Source of the DNA: Pseudomonadota bacterium
GTDB lineage: Bacteria; Pseudomonadota; Gammaproteobacteria; Steroidobacterales; Steroidobacteraceae
Direction of reading: 5' to 3'
Assembly: GCA_023391335.1 (NCBI GenBank)
Contig: JAEWBG010000063.1
Span: forward strand, 1 to 21,159
Length of the DNA stretch: 21,159 nt
The translations under genes and the position numbers were made by a program. Shown here one piece after another: positions 5,761 to 14,166 of the stretch. How positions within the stretch are numbered: position 1 is the stretch's first letter; each line of letters starts with the position of its first letter. The notes below the pieces were generated by a model. It saw only the letters and a list, made by a program, of their open reading frames with translations. It made no database searches and was not told where the DNA came from.

Positions 5761-7020
5761 CTATCTGAAATCGAAATACTCGAACCTGAGATTGGACTCC
5801 GGCACGCTATGGGTGCGCATCGCATCACGAACGCAGCTCATGAGTCCGCGCGGCCCACAGAAGCTCACGCTCAAATCGTTGGGAGTTCCGCCTGCGATCG
5901 CCGCAAAGCGTTCTCTGAACATAGCGCTCGCGGGCCCGTCGGAGATCGCCACGAATTGGGCGCCGCGCTTTTGCGCAAGATCGTTCAACAGGTCGGCGCG
6001 CGGTAGCTCGCGTCCGGGCGTGAAGAAATAGAACAACACGACTCTCTCGAAATCTGTGGCCGAGGGATCCGTCAACCACGCGATGAATGGCGAGATACCC
6101 ACACCGCCGGCGATCCAAGCTTCGCGCTTGGCTGCTGGAGGTCGTTGAAAACGACCGTGCGGAGCGTAGAGCTCGGCATACATTCCGACGGTGGTGGATT
6201 CGATCAGGCGATGAGTGTAGTCGCCCAGATCGCGAATGACGAAATGCACGTTCTCGCCTGATTCGCCGCTTGCGATCGTGAACGGATGCGGTTCGCGCAA
6301 TCCATCTTCTCGCATCGCTATGAATCCGAATTGGCCAGCTTTGAAGCTGACTGGGCGTCGGACGGGAGCCAATTCCAACCGCAAACCAGACGCCGCCTTC
6401 TCGGCAATCACTACACGGTAAAGCCCATGATTGGCGAAAAAGCGATAGAGCAGCAGTTTGTACGCAGCCCCGGCGAGGCCGAGCGAGGCGATGACTGCGA
6501 GCCAAATGCCAGCGGGACTCGCGAGCGGTATCGGCGAGCGAATGCTCAGCCAGTGCAGCACAACAATGAGGAACAGTGGGCCAGAAAGCTTGTGCCACCA
6601 TCGCCAAACGTTGTACGGGATTTTGCGGTTCAACGCTAAGATGACAATCGTCATCAGCGCGACGAAGCTCAGTTGTCGTACGAAGCGAGTTGCTGGGCGC
6701 GAAATCTCGAGAATCGATGCTGTGTGCCAGTCATGATGATCGGCACCGAAGACGAGATGGAACGAGGCGAGGATCAATGCCCACACGGCAAGCCATTTGT
6801 GGGTGAGGTACATACGGTCCAAGCCGCCGAAGACAGATTCGATCCAACTAAATCGAGTCGATAGAAGTGCAGCCGTTCCCATCATCGACAGAGCCGCGAC
6901 GCCGGCACACAAGCTGAGCGCGCCGGGTGTCATCCATGTGTATGCTGGGACCGCAGCAAAGGCGACGCCTACACTCACAACGACAACAACACCGATTGCT
7001 TGCCAGGTACGCAATTGCAT
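5761..7020 (-). CDS. Ferric reductase-like transmembrane flavocytochrome (FAD/NAD(P)H oxidoreductase)
   Basis: From ATG 7020 the product is 419 residues. Residues 1-190 hold about six membrane helices with two spaced histidine pairs, His74/His88 (THKWLAVWALILASFH) and His143/His156, the usual bis-heme ligands of ferric-reductase domains. The C-terminal half is a ferredoxin-reductase-type module with the FAD motif HPFTIAS (245-251), the nucleotide motif GGVGISPF (305-312), CGP (388-390) and a terminal FEYFDFR. It should pass electrons from cytosolic NAD(P)H through FAD and two hemes across the inner membrane, to ferric iron or another acceptor. An upstream TTG at 7074 is open but ATG was preferred. 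It is divergent from a serine hydrolase gene, 91 bases away. Confidence 0.88.
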   Translation of the reverse strand: MQLRTWQAIGVVVVVSVGVAFAAVPAYTWMTPGALSLCAGVAALSMMGTAALLSTRFSWIESVFGGLDRMYLTHKWLAVWALILASFHLVFGADHHDWHTASILEISRPATRFVRQLSFVALMTIVILALNRKIPYNVWRWWHKLSGPLFLIVVLHWLSIRSPIPLASPAGIWLAVIASLGLAGAAYKLLLYRFFANHGLYRVVIAEKAASGLRLELAPVRRPVSFKAGQFGFIAMREDGLREPHPFTIASGESGENVHFVIRDLGDYTHRLIESTTVGMYAELYAPHGRFQRPPAAKREAWIAGGVGISPFIAWLTDPSATDFERVVLFYFFTPGRELPRADLLNDLAQKRGAQFVAISDGPASAMFRERFAAIAGGTPNDLSVSFCGPRGLMSCVRDAMRTHSVPESNLRFEYFDFR

Positions 7021-7111
7021 AACGTCACCGAAGTGCTTGGCGGCCTTCACTGTTTCACGAGACGAGTGCGCCAAGGATCGCTCGACAATCCCAATGAGTA
7101 AACAACGTTAA

Positions 7112-8371
7112 ATGCGGCACGCTGCACCTCGTCTGCGCTCCATGGCAAGAATTTACACGCATGCACCGCCATTTTTGCGTCGCCGCTTCCTTATCGCCAT
7201 CCTCTCGACGGCAGCGCTGGCGCATTTCAGTTTGTCTTGCGCCCAATCGTCTGAATCGCCGCGAGCTGGGCAGCACAAACTGTCAACCATCAGGCGCCTA
7301 CTCGATGAGGAGTATGCAAAGGACGGCCGCGGCGGATTCGCGTTCGGTCTGGTCGAACGCGGCAAACTAACTTGGACGTACTGCGCGGGATTCGCCGCTG
7401 AAGACTCGAAGCGCAGTGCAACGGCTGACGACATTTACCCAATCGCATCCGCGACGAAGATGTTGACCGGGTTGATGCTCTTGCAGCTGGTCGAGCGCGG
7501 CAAAGTTCATTTGAGCGATCCGGTAGAAAAGTACGTGCCAGAGATTGGAAAGATGGCGAATCCATATCCTTGGGCTCCGCCGATTACGCTCATGCAATTG
7601 GCGACCATGACTGCCGGTCTTCAGGCTGGCGTGAGCATTCCTGAGGATGCGCGATCGGCCGTCAACGCGGCCCCGACGTGGGAGGAGAAATTCGCGCTCG
7701 TGATCCCGTCTTTGAAGTTTCAATACGAACCGGGAACGGCGAGGCACTACTCGAACGCCGGTTACGCGATCTTAGGTCTGGCGCTCAGCCGTGCTGCGAA
7801 GCGCGCTTATGAAGCGTACGTCACGGAAGAGATATTGAAGCCTTTGCAGATGAACGACTCCGCATTCTTCGTTCCATCTACCAAGGAGCAGCGCATCGTG
7901 TTCGGCTACGTCGTGAATGGATCGAAGATGAAACCGGCTCGAGCATTCAATGAGCCGAATATGATCCTGGAACCGGCAGCCGGGTTGCTCACCACAGTTG
8001 GCGATCTCGCCAAGCTCATGCAGTTTCAGCTAGCGGGCGGAGCCCCACGAGTCCTTTCAGATGAGATGCGAAAAGCGTCTTATCAGCTCCTCGTGGCCTC
8101 CGATGGAGACTTGAAGTACGGCGACGGTGTTGGATTCGCGGCGGTGAGAGATACCGGAAGTCACTTAACCGCACTAGGTCACGGCGGCGCCTTCCCCGAT
8201 GGATTCGTCGCTTCCTATGAATTCGACCTGCCGTCTCAGACGGGCGTCATTCTGCTTGCAAACACCTATGGTGGCCGCGCGAACTACAAGCCGCTCATGC
8301 GCAAGATTTTGTTCTTGTTGAATCCGGCCAGCAGCGGTGGAACCGGGTTGCCCGCGCTCGAAGAGCATTGA
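7112..8371 (+). CDS. Exported beta-lactamase-family serine hydrolase (class C/PBP-like fold)
   Basis: The product is 419 residues from ATG 7112, or 409 from ATG 7142, which may be the true start. An export signal follows: FLRRRFLIAILSTAALAH, where RRRFLI resembles a twin-arginine motif. The mature domain has all three catalytic motifs of the PF00144 family: SATK (Ser113, Lys116), YSN (Tyr213) and HGG (His357). Such proteins act in the periplasm as esterases, peptidases or D-aminopeptidases. True beta-lactamase activity is not implied. The cysteine in HFSLSC is not a clean lipobox. The start lies 91 bases from the divergent flavocytochrome gene, so the two promoters share one short region. Confidence 0.9.
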   Translation: MRHAAPRLRSMARIYTHAPPFLRRRFLIAILSTAALAHFSLSCAQSSESPRAGQHKLSTIRRLLDEEYAKDGRGGFAFGLVERGKLTWTYCAGFAAEDSKRSATADDIYPIASATKMLTGLMLLQLVERGKVHLSDPVEKYVPEIGKMANPYPWAPPITLMQLATMTAGLQAGVSIPEDARSAVNAAPTWEEKFALVIPSLKFQYEPGTARHYSNAGYAILGLALSRAAKRAYEAYVTEEILKPLQMNDSAFFVPSTKEQRIVFGYVVNGSKMKPARAFNEPNMILEPAAGLLTTVGDLAKLMQFQLAGGAPRVLSDEMRKASYQLLVASDGDLKYGDGVGFAAVRDTGSHLTALGHGGAFPDGFVASYEFDLPSQTGVILLANTYGGRANYKPLMRKILFLLNPASSGGTGLPALEEH

Positions 8372-8542
8372 TCACGCGCGAGAGCGAGTCATCTCTTCGT
8401 CGCACCGTCGACCGCCAGCGATTCTCATAAGGCATTCCCTGATCCGGCAAGCATTGCCGAGATCCGCTGTTCACAATGGCTCGGGTTCTATTCAGTATGG
8501 GTTTCCCCGACCACCGTCGGATCAATTTGACTGTACGGCACC

Positions 8543-11050
8543 ATGGAGTTCGGATCAGCACAGTTGCTCGACTTGCCTTGCGCGGATGACGCGAAGGTTG
8601 CTGTGCTCGAAAAGGAAGTCGCGCGCATCACCCGCCTTTACGCCGCGCTGAATCGAGTTCACCGAGCGACCACGCACGCTCCAAGCCGGCGCGAGCTGCT
8701 GCAAAGTATTTGCGAGGCATTGATCTCCACCGAGGAGTTCGGTGCCGCCTGGATCGGCTGGACTACCCCCGATACGGCGGCGTTGAGTCTGCAAGCGCAA
8801 ATGGGCGATGTGGTTGTCGTTCGTAGCGCCGTGAGTTCGATTAAGAGCCTGCGTACCGGTGACGATCCTGCGAGCATCGCGTATCGCAAAGGCGAGCGCG
8901 TCATTGCCGAATGGAAGCTCGACATCACCGATCGCCGTGCCGACCAAACCGAGAGCAAAGACGTCGTGGCGGTGCTGCCGATTTTTCTCGATTCGCGCGT
9001 GCGTGGCGTGATGTGCGTTCACGCGAACTCGAAGGATGCCTTTCGCCAGCAAGCGCTGGAATTGTTGGATGCGGCTGTCGCGAATGTGTCGCTGGCGCTC
9101 GATGCGGCAGACCGTGAGGAAGCACGTCGCCGTGCCCAGCAGGTCCTCAGTAACGAAAAGAGTTTCTCCGACACGATGATCGAGAGCATGCCCGGCATCG
9201 TGTATCTCTACGACGTATCAGGCCACTTCTTGCGCTGGAATCGCAACTTCGAGGTCGTCTCTGGATACAGCGGCGAAGAGATCGCGCGAATGCATCCGTT
9301 GGACTTCTTCGCGGAGCACGATCAGGCCCTCCTAAAAGAGCGAATTGCCGAAGTATTCGCACACGGCGAATCGTCCGTCGAAGCGCCGTTCGTATCCAAA
9401 GACGGCGCGGCGAGGCCGCATTTCTTTACCGGCCGACGCGTGTTGTTCGAAGGACGTGAATGCCTGGTGGGGGTTGGCATCGATACTTCGGATCGCCTGC
9501 GAGCCGAGGAGCAGATGGCCGCAAGCGAGCGCAAGTATCGCGAACTCGTCGAACACGCCAACAGCATCATCTTGCGCTGGACAGTCGACGGGCACGTCAC
9601 GTTCCTTAACGAGTTCGGACAGCGCTTCTTCGGCTACTCCGCCGATGAGATAGTCGGCAAACATGTGATGGATACCATCGTGCCCGCCACCGATAGCGGC
9701 GGACGCGATCTGCAGGGCTTGATGGAACAAGTTTGCGCATCTCCGGAGCAATTCGAGCAGAACACGAACGAAAACATGCGCCGCAATGGCGAGCGCGTTT
9801 GGGTTTCGTGGACGAATCGTTTGGAGTACGACGAGCAGGGAAATGTCGTCGAGATTCTCAGCGTGGGCACCGACATCACGGAGCGCAGGCGCGCTGAAGA
9901 GCGATTGCGCGAGAGCGAGGCCCATCTGATCGATGCGCAGCGCATCGCGAAAATCGGCAGCTGGCAGCTCGATCTGAGTTCGCGGCATTTGAAGTGGTCG
10001 GAGCAGGTTTGCGAGATCTTCGGGATCGATACGTCGAACGCCAGCGGTAGCTTCGATGCGTTCACGGCATTCGTGCACGCCGAGGATCGAAATCGATTGC
10101 GTGCGGTGCTGGAGAATGCGATCGCCGGGCGAGCACGCTTCGACATTCAGCATCGCATCGTGCTGCGCGATGGATGCGAAAAGGTCGTGCACGAATTGGG
10201 CGACGTCAAGCGCGGCGCCGACGGCAAACCCACCGTGCTGTCGGGCACGGTTCACGACATCACCGATCGCGTGCGGATCGAGGCGGAGCGCGAGCGGCGC
10301 TACCGGGCAGAGGAAGCGGATCGAATCAAGTCGGCGTTTTTGGCGACGATGTCGCACGAGCTTCGCACGCCCTTGAACTCGATCATCGGATTTACCGGTG
10401 TGTTGCTGCAAGGCTTGGCCGGTCCGTTGAATGGTGAGCAGAACAAGCAGCTCGACATGGTGAGAACGAGCGCGCGCCATCTGCTCGCGCTGGTCAACGA
10501 CGTGCTCGATATTTCAAAGATCGAAGCCGGTCAACTCGAAGTGTCATGGGAGCCGTACGACGTACATCGTTCTCTGGAAAAGGTCGTGAATCTGATCAAG
10601 CCACAGGCGCACGCCAGGCAGCTTGAGATGCGCGCGAACGTGCCGGAGTCGCTCGGCAGGTTAGTGGGCGATGTGCGGCGATTCGAGCAGGTGCTCCTCA
10701 ATCTGCTCAGCAATGCGATCAAATTCACCGAGCGCGGATCGATCGAACTGCGCGCCGAGCGAATCGAAAAGTTTAGGATGCGCGGTTCTGCGGTGGAGAC
10801 TGCGGTAGTGCGCGTCAAGGTTGCGGATACGGGCGTGGGGATCAAGCCTGAGGATCTGCCGGTGTTGTTTCAACCGTTCCGTCAACTGGATTCCGGACTT
10901 GCTCGTAAGCATGAGGGAACCGGCTTGGGCTTGGCGATCTGCGCGCGATTGGTGGACTTGATGGGGGGAGAGATCAACGTGCAAAGCACGTGGGGCGAAG
11001 GCAGTACCTTCGAGGTGATTTTGCCGCTCGATGCGAGGGCGAACGCATGA
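8543..11050 (+). CDS. GAF/multi-PAS sensor histidine kinase
   Basis: An 835-residue kinase with no membrane segment, so it is a cytosolic sensor. Domains in order: a short coiled N-terminus, GAF (about 45-190), PAS1 (205-322, ending GIDTSDRLRAEE), PAS2 (328-450, ending GTDITERRRAEE), PAS3 (457-580, ending VHDITDRVRIE), HisKA with H-box FLATMSHELRTPLN (phospho-acceptor His605), and HATPase with N-box NLLSNAIKF (719-727), ADTGVGI (761-767) and GTGLGLAI (792-799). PAS domains of this kind sense small ligands, redox state or light; no cofactor signature is obvious. The stop overlaps the next start (ATGA), so the kinase and response regulator are translationally coupled. A possible promoter lies in the 171-base gap upstream, but I could not place it. 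Confidence 0.93.
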   Translation: MEFGSAQLLDLPCADDAKVAVLEKEVARITRLYAALNRVHRATTHAPSRRELLQSICEALISTEEFGAAWIGWTTPDTAALSLQAQMGDVVVVRSAVSSIKSLRTGDDPASIAYRKGERVIAEWKLDITDRRADQTESKDVVAVLPIFLDSRVRGVMCVHANSKDAFRQQALELLDAAVANVSLALDAADREEARRRAQQVLSNEKSFSDTMIESMPGIVYLYDVSGHFLRWNRNFEVVSGYSGEEIARMHPLDFFAEHDQALLKERIAEVFAHGESSVEAPFVSKDGAARPHFFTGRRVLFEGRECLVGVGIDTSDRLRAEEQMAASERKYRELVEHANSIILRWTVDGHVTFLNEFGQRFFGYSADEIVGKHVMDTIVPATDSGGRDLQGLMEQVCASPEQFEQNTNENMRRNGERVWVSWTNRLEYDEQGNVVEILSVGTDITERRRAEERLRESEAHLIDAQRIAKIGSWQLDLSSRHLKWSEQVCEIFGIDTSNASGSFDAFTAFVHAEDRNRLRAVLENAIAGRARFDIQHRIVLRDGCEKVVHELGDVKRGADGKPTVLSGTVHDITDRVRIEAERERRYRAEEADRIKSAFLATMSHELRTPLNSIIGFTGVLLQGLAGPLNGEQNKQLDMVRTSARHLLALVNDVLDISKIEAGQLEVSWEPYDVHRSLEKVVNLIKPQAHARQLEMRANVPESLGRLVGDVRRFEQVLLNLLSNAIKFTERGSIELRAERIEKFRMRGSAVETAVVRVKVADTGVGIKPEDLPVLFQPFRQLDSGLARKHEGTGLGLAICARLVDLMGGEINVQSTWGEGSTFEVILPLDARANA

Positions 11051-11436
11051 GCGCGAGAATTCTCATCATCGAAGACAATCTGCAGAATTTGTATTTAGCG
11101 CGATTCTTGTTGGAACAAGCTGGCCACACGGTGCTACAAGCCGAAACCGGACCGCTAGGGCTCGAGATGGCGGCGCGCGAGCGGCCGGATTTGATCTTGC
11201 TAGATATCCAATTGCCCGGCATGGATGGGCACTCTGTAGCGCGTGCAATCAAGTCGGATGCCAAAATTCGCTCGATCCCTGTTGTAGCCGTGACCTCGTA
11301 TGCGATGGCAGGAGATCGCGAAAAGTGTTTGGCCGCGGGTGCAGAAGGCTATATCGAAAAGCCGATCAATCCGGAAACTTTCGTCGCCGACGTCGAACAA
11401 TTTCTGCGTTCTCCAGCTGAGGTTCTTCAAACATGA
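11047..11436 (+). CDS. Single-domain response regulator (CheY/DivK-like)
   Basis: The 129 residues are one receiver domain and nothing else. It has the acidic pair in IIEDN (Glu9, Asp10), phospho-acceptor Asp53 in LLDIQLPGMDG, Thr83 in VAVTSYA and Lys105 in IEKPI. The 'VTSYAMAGDREKCLAAGAEGYIEKPI' type of sequence is typical of DivK-like regulators. With no output domain, it must act by docking to another protein or as a phosphorelay shuttle. The genes on both sides encode kinases, and its start and stop codons overlap both neighbours as ATGA. That makes it the natural link between the two kinases. The open frame upstream to 10990 lies inside the kinase gene and was rejected. Confidence 0.93.
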   Translation: MSARILIIEDNLQNLYLARFLLEQAGHTVLQAETGPLGLEMAARERPDLILLDIQLPGMDGHSVARAIKSDAKIRSIPVVAVTSYAMAGDREKCLAAGAEGYIEKPINPETFVADVEQFLRSPAEVLQT

Positions 11437-13892
11437 ATCGCGTGCTGGTGGTCGATGATCATCCGGAGAATACGTATCTCCTGAGGGCGCTGCTTAGCGG
11501 GCACGGCTTCGAAGTGGAGGAAGCGGTGCACGGCGCCGATGCGCTTGCGAAAGCGCGTCGCGAACCGCCCGATATCATCGTCGCTGATTTGTTGATGCCG
11601 GTATTGGATGGCTATACGTTGCTGCGTCATTGGCGCGCGGACGAGCAGCTCAGACACATTCCCTTCATTGTTTATACCGCGACCTATACCGAACCCCGAG
11701 ATGAGCGACTGGCACTCGCGCTGGGTGCAGATGCATTTCTGATCAAGCCGACCGAACCCGATGTGTTGCTCAGTGAGATCAATCGCGTGCTTGCTAAAGG
11801 CGTGCAAGCGCGGACACCAGGGAATTCCGCCTCGACAGAAGAGGCGGTATTGCTCAAGGAGTACAACGAGATCCTAATTCGCAAGCTCGAGCAAAAAGTG
11901 ATGGAGCTTGAGCACGCGAATCGCGACTTGAAGGACGAGATCGGTCAGCGCGAACGGGCGTCACTCGCTTTGAAGAGTAGCGAGGAGCGCTATCGCAATC
12001 TCTTCGAATCCATCGTCGATCCCCTGTTCGTCTATGACACGCAGACGTTGCGTTACTTGATGGTGAATAGCGCAGCAATCGAGAAGTATGGTTACAGCCG
12101 CGAAGAATTCCTGGCGATGACGGTAATGGACATCCGTCCGCCGCAAGATGTACCCAAGCTCAAGGAGTTACTGGCGCGAAGCCAAGGCGCCCCGGAGCAC
12201 CGCGGCATCTGGCGGCATCGGAAGAAAAACGGCGAAATCATCGACGTGCAGATTTCGACGCTCCCATTGCCGTTCGAAGGTCAGATCGCCGGATTGATCG
12301 AAGCGCGCGACATCACCGAACAGCGTCGGGCGGAAGCAGATGCGGCGCGCATGGGACGGTTATTGCGCGGTGTAGTCGAGGGCACCTCCGATGCCGTGTT
12401 CGTCAAGGATGTGAATGGCACGTATCTGCTCTGTAACGAAGCGGTGGGCCGATTCCTGGGCAAGCCGATCTCGGAAATTGTGGGTAAGAAGGATTCCGAT
12501 CTATTCGGGGCGGCGGACGCAAGGCTCATTGCAGAGAACGATCGTCTCACGATGGAATCGAATCGAGCCGTGACCACGGAAGAGATACTCATGACGGGCA
12601 ACGTCGAACGCGTGTTCAACGTCATGAAGGCGCCATATCGCGACGAGAATGGCGAAGTGGTCGGCGTCATCGGCGTCTCACGCGACATCACGCGCAGCAA
12701 GCAATTGGAAGAACAATTGCGTCAGGCGCAAAAGATGGAAGCAATCGGCCGCTTGGCGGGCGGTGTGGCGCACGACTTCAACAACCTGCTGACGATCATT
12801 TCGAGCTGCAGCGAGCTATTGATCGAACATCCTGATGCAGGTACGCAAGTACGCGAACTCGCGCAGACGATTGCGGGAGCGGGTGAGCGTGCATCGGCGC
12901 TGACCAAACAATTGCTCGGATTCAGCCGGCAAAGCATGTTGCAGCCTGAAGTGCTCGATCTGAATCAAGTCGTGATGCAAACCGAGAAGCTCCTGAGTCG
13001 AGCTATGGGCGAGCATATCGAACTGATTACGCGCCTCTCGCCGGACATCGAGCACGTTAGAGTCGACCCGACGCAATTGGATCAGATCCTCATCAATCTC
13101 GCCGTGAATGCACGTGATGCGATGCCGAAGGGAGGCACACTCACGATCGAAACCAAGAGCACTGTATTCAGCGATGACTACGAAGTTGCACACCTGGACG
13201 CCAAGGCGGGCCGCTACGTGATGTTGGCGATTACGGATAGCGGAACGGGCATGACGCCGGAAGTGAAAGCACGCGTCTTCGAGCCGTTCTTCACGACGAA
13301 GCCGAAAGGGCAGGGAACCGGACTAGGTATGGCGATGGTGCTCGGCATTGTGCAGCAGAGCGGCGGATGGATTCATGTGTACAGCGAACCTGGGATCGGC
13401 ACTTCTATCAAGATCTATCTACCAGCCGTCAATGCGGCGGTGACTCCGCGTCGCGCGGCGGCGCCGCAGAGAACCTACGGGGGCAGTGAGACGGTGCTAC
13501 TCGTCGAGGACGACGAAGGCGTTCGTGAAGTTGCGATGGCAAGTCTGCAGTTGCACGGTTATCGAGTTATCTGCGCTAGCGATGGAGCCGAAGCGATCGC
13601 GATGGCAAATCAGAAGGGAAAAATCGATTTGCTGTTGACGGATGTGGTGATGCCCAGGATGAGCGGTTCGGAGTTGGCTCGCGATTTGCGCGCGCAGTTG
13701 CCTGAGTTGAAAGTGCTCTTCATGAGTGGCTACACCGAAGATTCCGTCGTACGGCAGGGACTCCTGGAGGCCTCAGTGGCTTTCATTCAGAAACCGTACA
13801 CACCCGTTTCGCTCGCGCGCAAAGTGCGTGAGGTTCTAGACCAGCCCGTTCAGCAAGGGAGCGAGAAACCCCAAGCGTCGGTTGCGAATTGA
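11433..13892 (+). CDS. Hybrid histidine kinase REC-PAS-PAS-HisKA-HATPase-REC
   Basis: The 819-residue protein begins with a receiver domain (Asp52 in VADLLMPVLDG, Lys105). A coiled coil follows (about 138-185), then two PAS domains (185-300 and 305-420). The dimerisation domain carries the AHDFNNLL H-box (His447), the form seen in NtrB-like HPK4-type kinases. The HATPase domain has NLAVNARDAM (555-564), TDSGTGM (601-607) and GTGLGMAM (628-635). A second receiver ends the protein (Asp737 in LTDVVMPRMSG, Lys787). There is no membrane segment and no Hpt or DNA-binding domain. The N-terminal receiver could let the upstream kinase switch this one on. It overlaps the regulator gene by ATGA. The usual target of such cascades would be encoded elsewhere. 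Confidence 0.93.
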   Translation: MNRVLVVDDHPENTYLLRALLSGHGFEVEEAVHGADALAKARREPPDIIVADLLMPVLDGYTLLRHWRADEQLRHIPFIVYTATYTEPRDERLALALGADAFLIKPTEPDVLLSEINRVLAKGVQARTPGNSASTEEAVLLKEYNEILIRKLEQKVMELEHANRDLKDEIGQRERASLALKSSEERYRNLFESIVDPLFVYDTQTLRYLMVNSAAIEKYGYSREEFLAMTVMDIRPPQDVPKLKELLARSQGAPEHRGIWRHRKKNGEIIDVQISTLPLPFEGQIAGLIEARDITEQRRAEADAARMGRLLRGVVEGTSDAVFVKDVNGTYLLCNEAVGRFLGKPISEIVGKKDSDLFGAADARLIAENDRLTMESNRAVTTEEILMTGNVERVFNVMKAPYRDENGEVVGVIGVSRDITRSKQLEEQLRQAQKMEAIGRLAGGVAHDFNNLLTIISSCSELLIEHPDAGTQVRELAQTIAGAGERASALTKQLLGFSRQSMLQPEVLDLNQVVMQTEKLLSRAMGEHIELITRLSPDIEHVRVDPTQLDQILINLAVNARDAMPKGGTLTIETKSTVFSDDYEVAHLDAKAGRYVMLAITDSGTGMTPEVKARVFEPFFTTKPKGQGTGLGMAMVLGIVQQSGGWIHVYSEPGIGTSIKIYLPAVNAAVTPRRAAAPQRTYGGSETVLLVEDDEGVREVAMASLQLHGYRVICASDGAEAIAMANQKGKIDLLLTDVVMPRMSGSELARDLRAQLPELKVLFMSGYTEDSVVRQGLLEASVAFIQKPYTPVSLARKVREVLDQPVQQGSEKPQASVAN

Positions 13893-13907
13893 TGTCTTTC
13901 TCAAGAC

Positions 13908-14068
13908 GAAGACGTAACACAAAGATGCATAAAAGGAACACAAAGCGCACAAAAATGAATGAGGTTTGGAAGACGACGTGGATCGTGGCTGGCAAAAGGT
14001 TCGATGAGCCCGAGTGAACTCTTATTCGTGATCCTTGTTTTTCTATGTGATCTTTGTGTTACGTCTTC
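13908..14068. repeat. Inverted pair of CACAAAG repeats (19-bp perfect arms)
   Basis: GAAGACGTAACACAAAGAT at 13908-13926 is exactly the reverse complement of 14050-14068, with 123 bases between the arms. Each arm continues outward-in with looser CACAAAG/CACATAG strings like those beside both IS30 ends. The pair lies in the gap after the hybrid kinase and could fold into a long stem in RNA, but there is no T tract. The gap 13893-14141 holds no gene. Confidence 0.8.
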
Positions 14069-14119
14069 TCTCAGGGGCGGCCGAAACGCAAAGCACACAA
14101 GATTGAGCATCATGCGCCC

Positions 14120-14166
14120 ACACTTCACGCGTATAACGCTTTCACCTCATCACTTCATCACCCGTC
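14120..14166 (-). repeat. GTGATG octamer array plus GCG hairpin, reverse strand
   Basis: Read on the minus strand, GGGTGATGAAGTGATGAGG and GTGAAAGCG are followed by a TTATACGCGTGAAG-type end. It is the same module order as 195-240 on the plus strand. It spans the last codons and stop of the peptidase gene. Confidence 0.7.

Noticed and set aside
7112..8371. Antibiotic-resistance beta-lactamase
   Set aside because: The SxxK, YxN and HxG motifs define the wider serine hydrolase family. Nothing in the sequence points to lactam hydrolysis specifically.
9332..10480. 382-codon minus-strand open frame
   Set aside because: It is the antisense shadow of the GAF/PAS kinase gene, whose plus-strand product has complete domains throughout this span.
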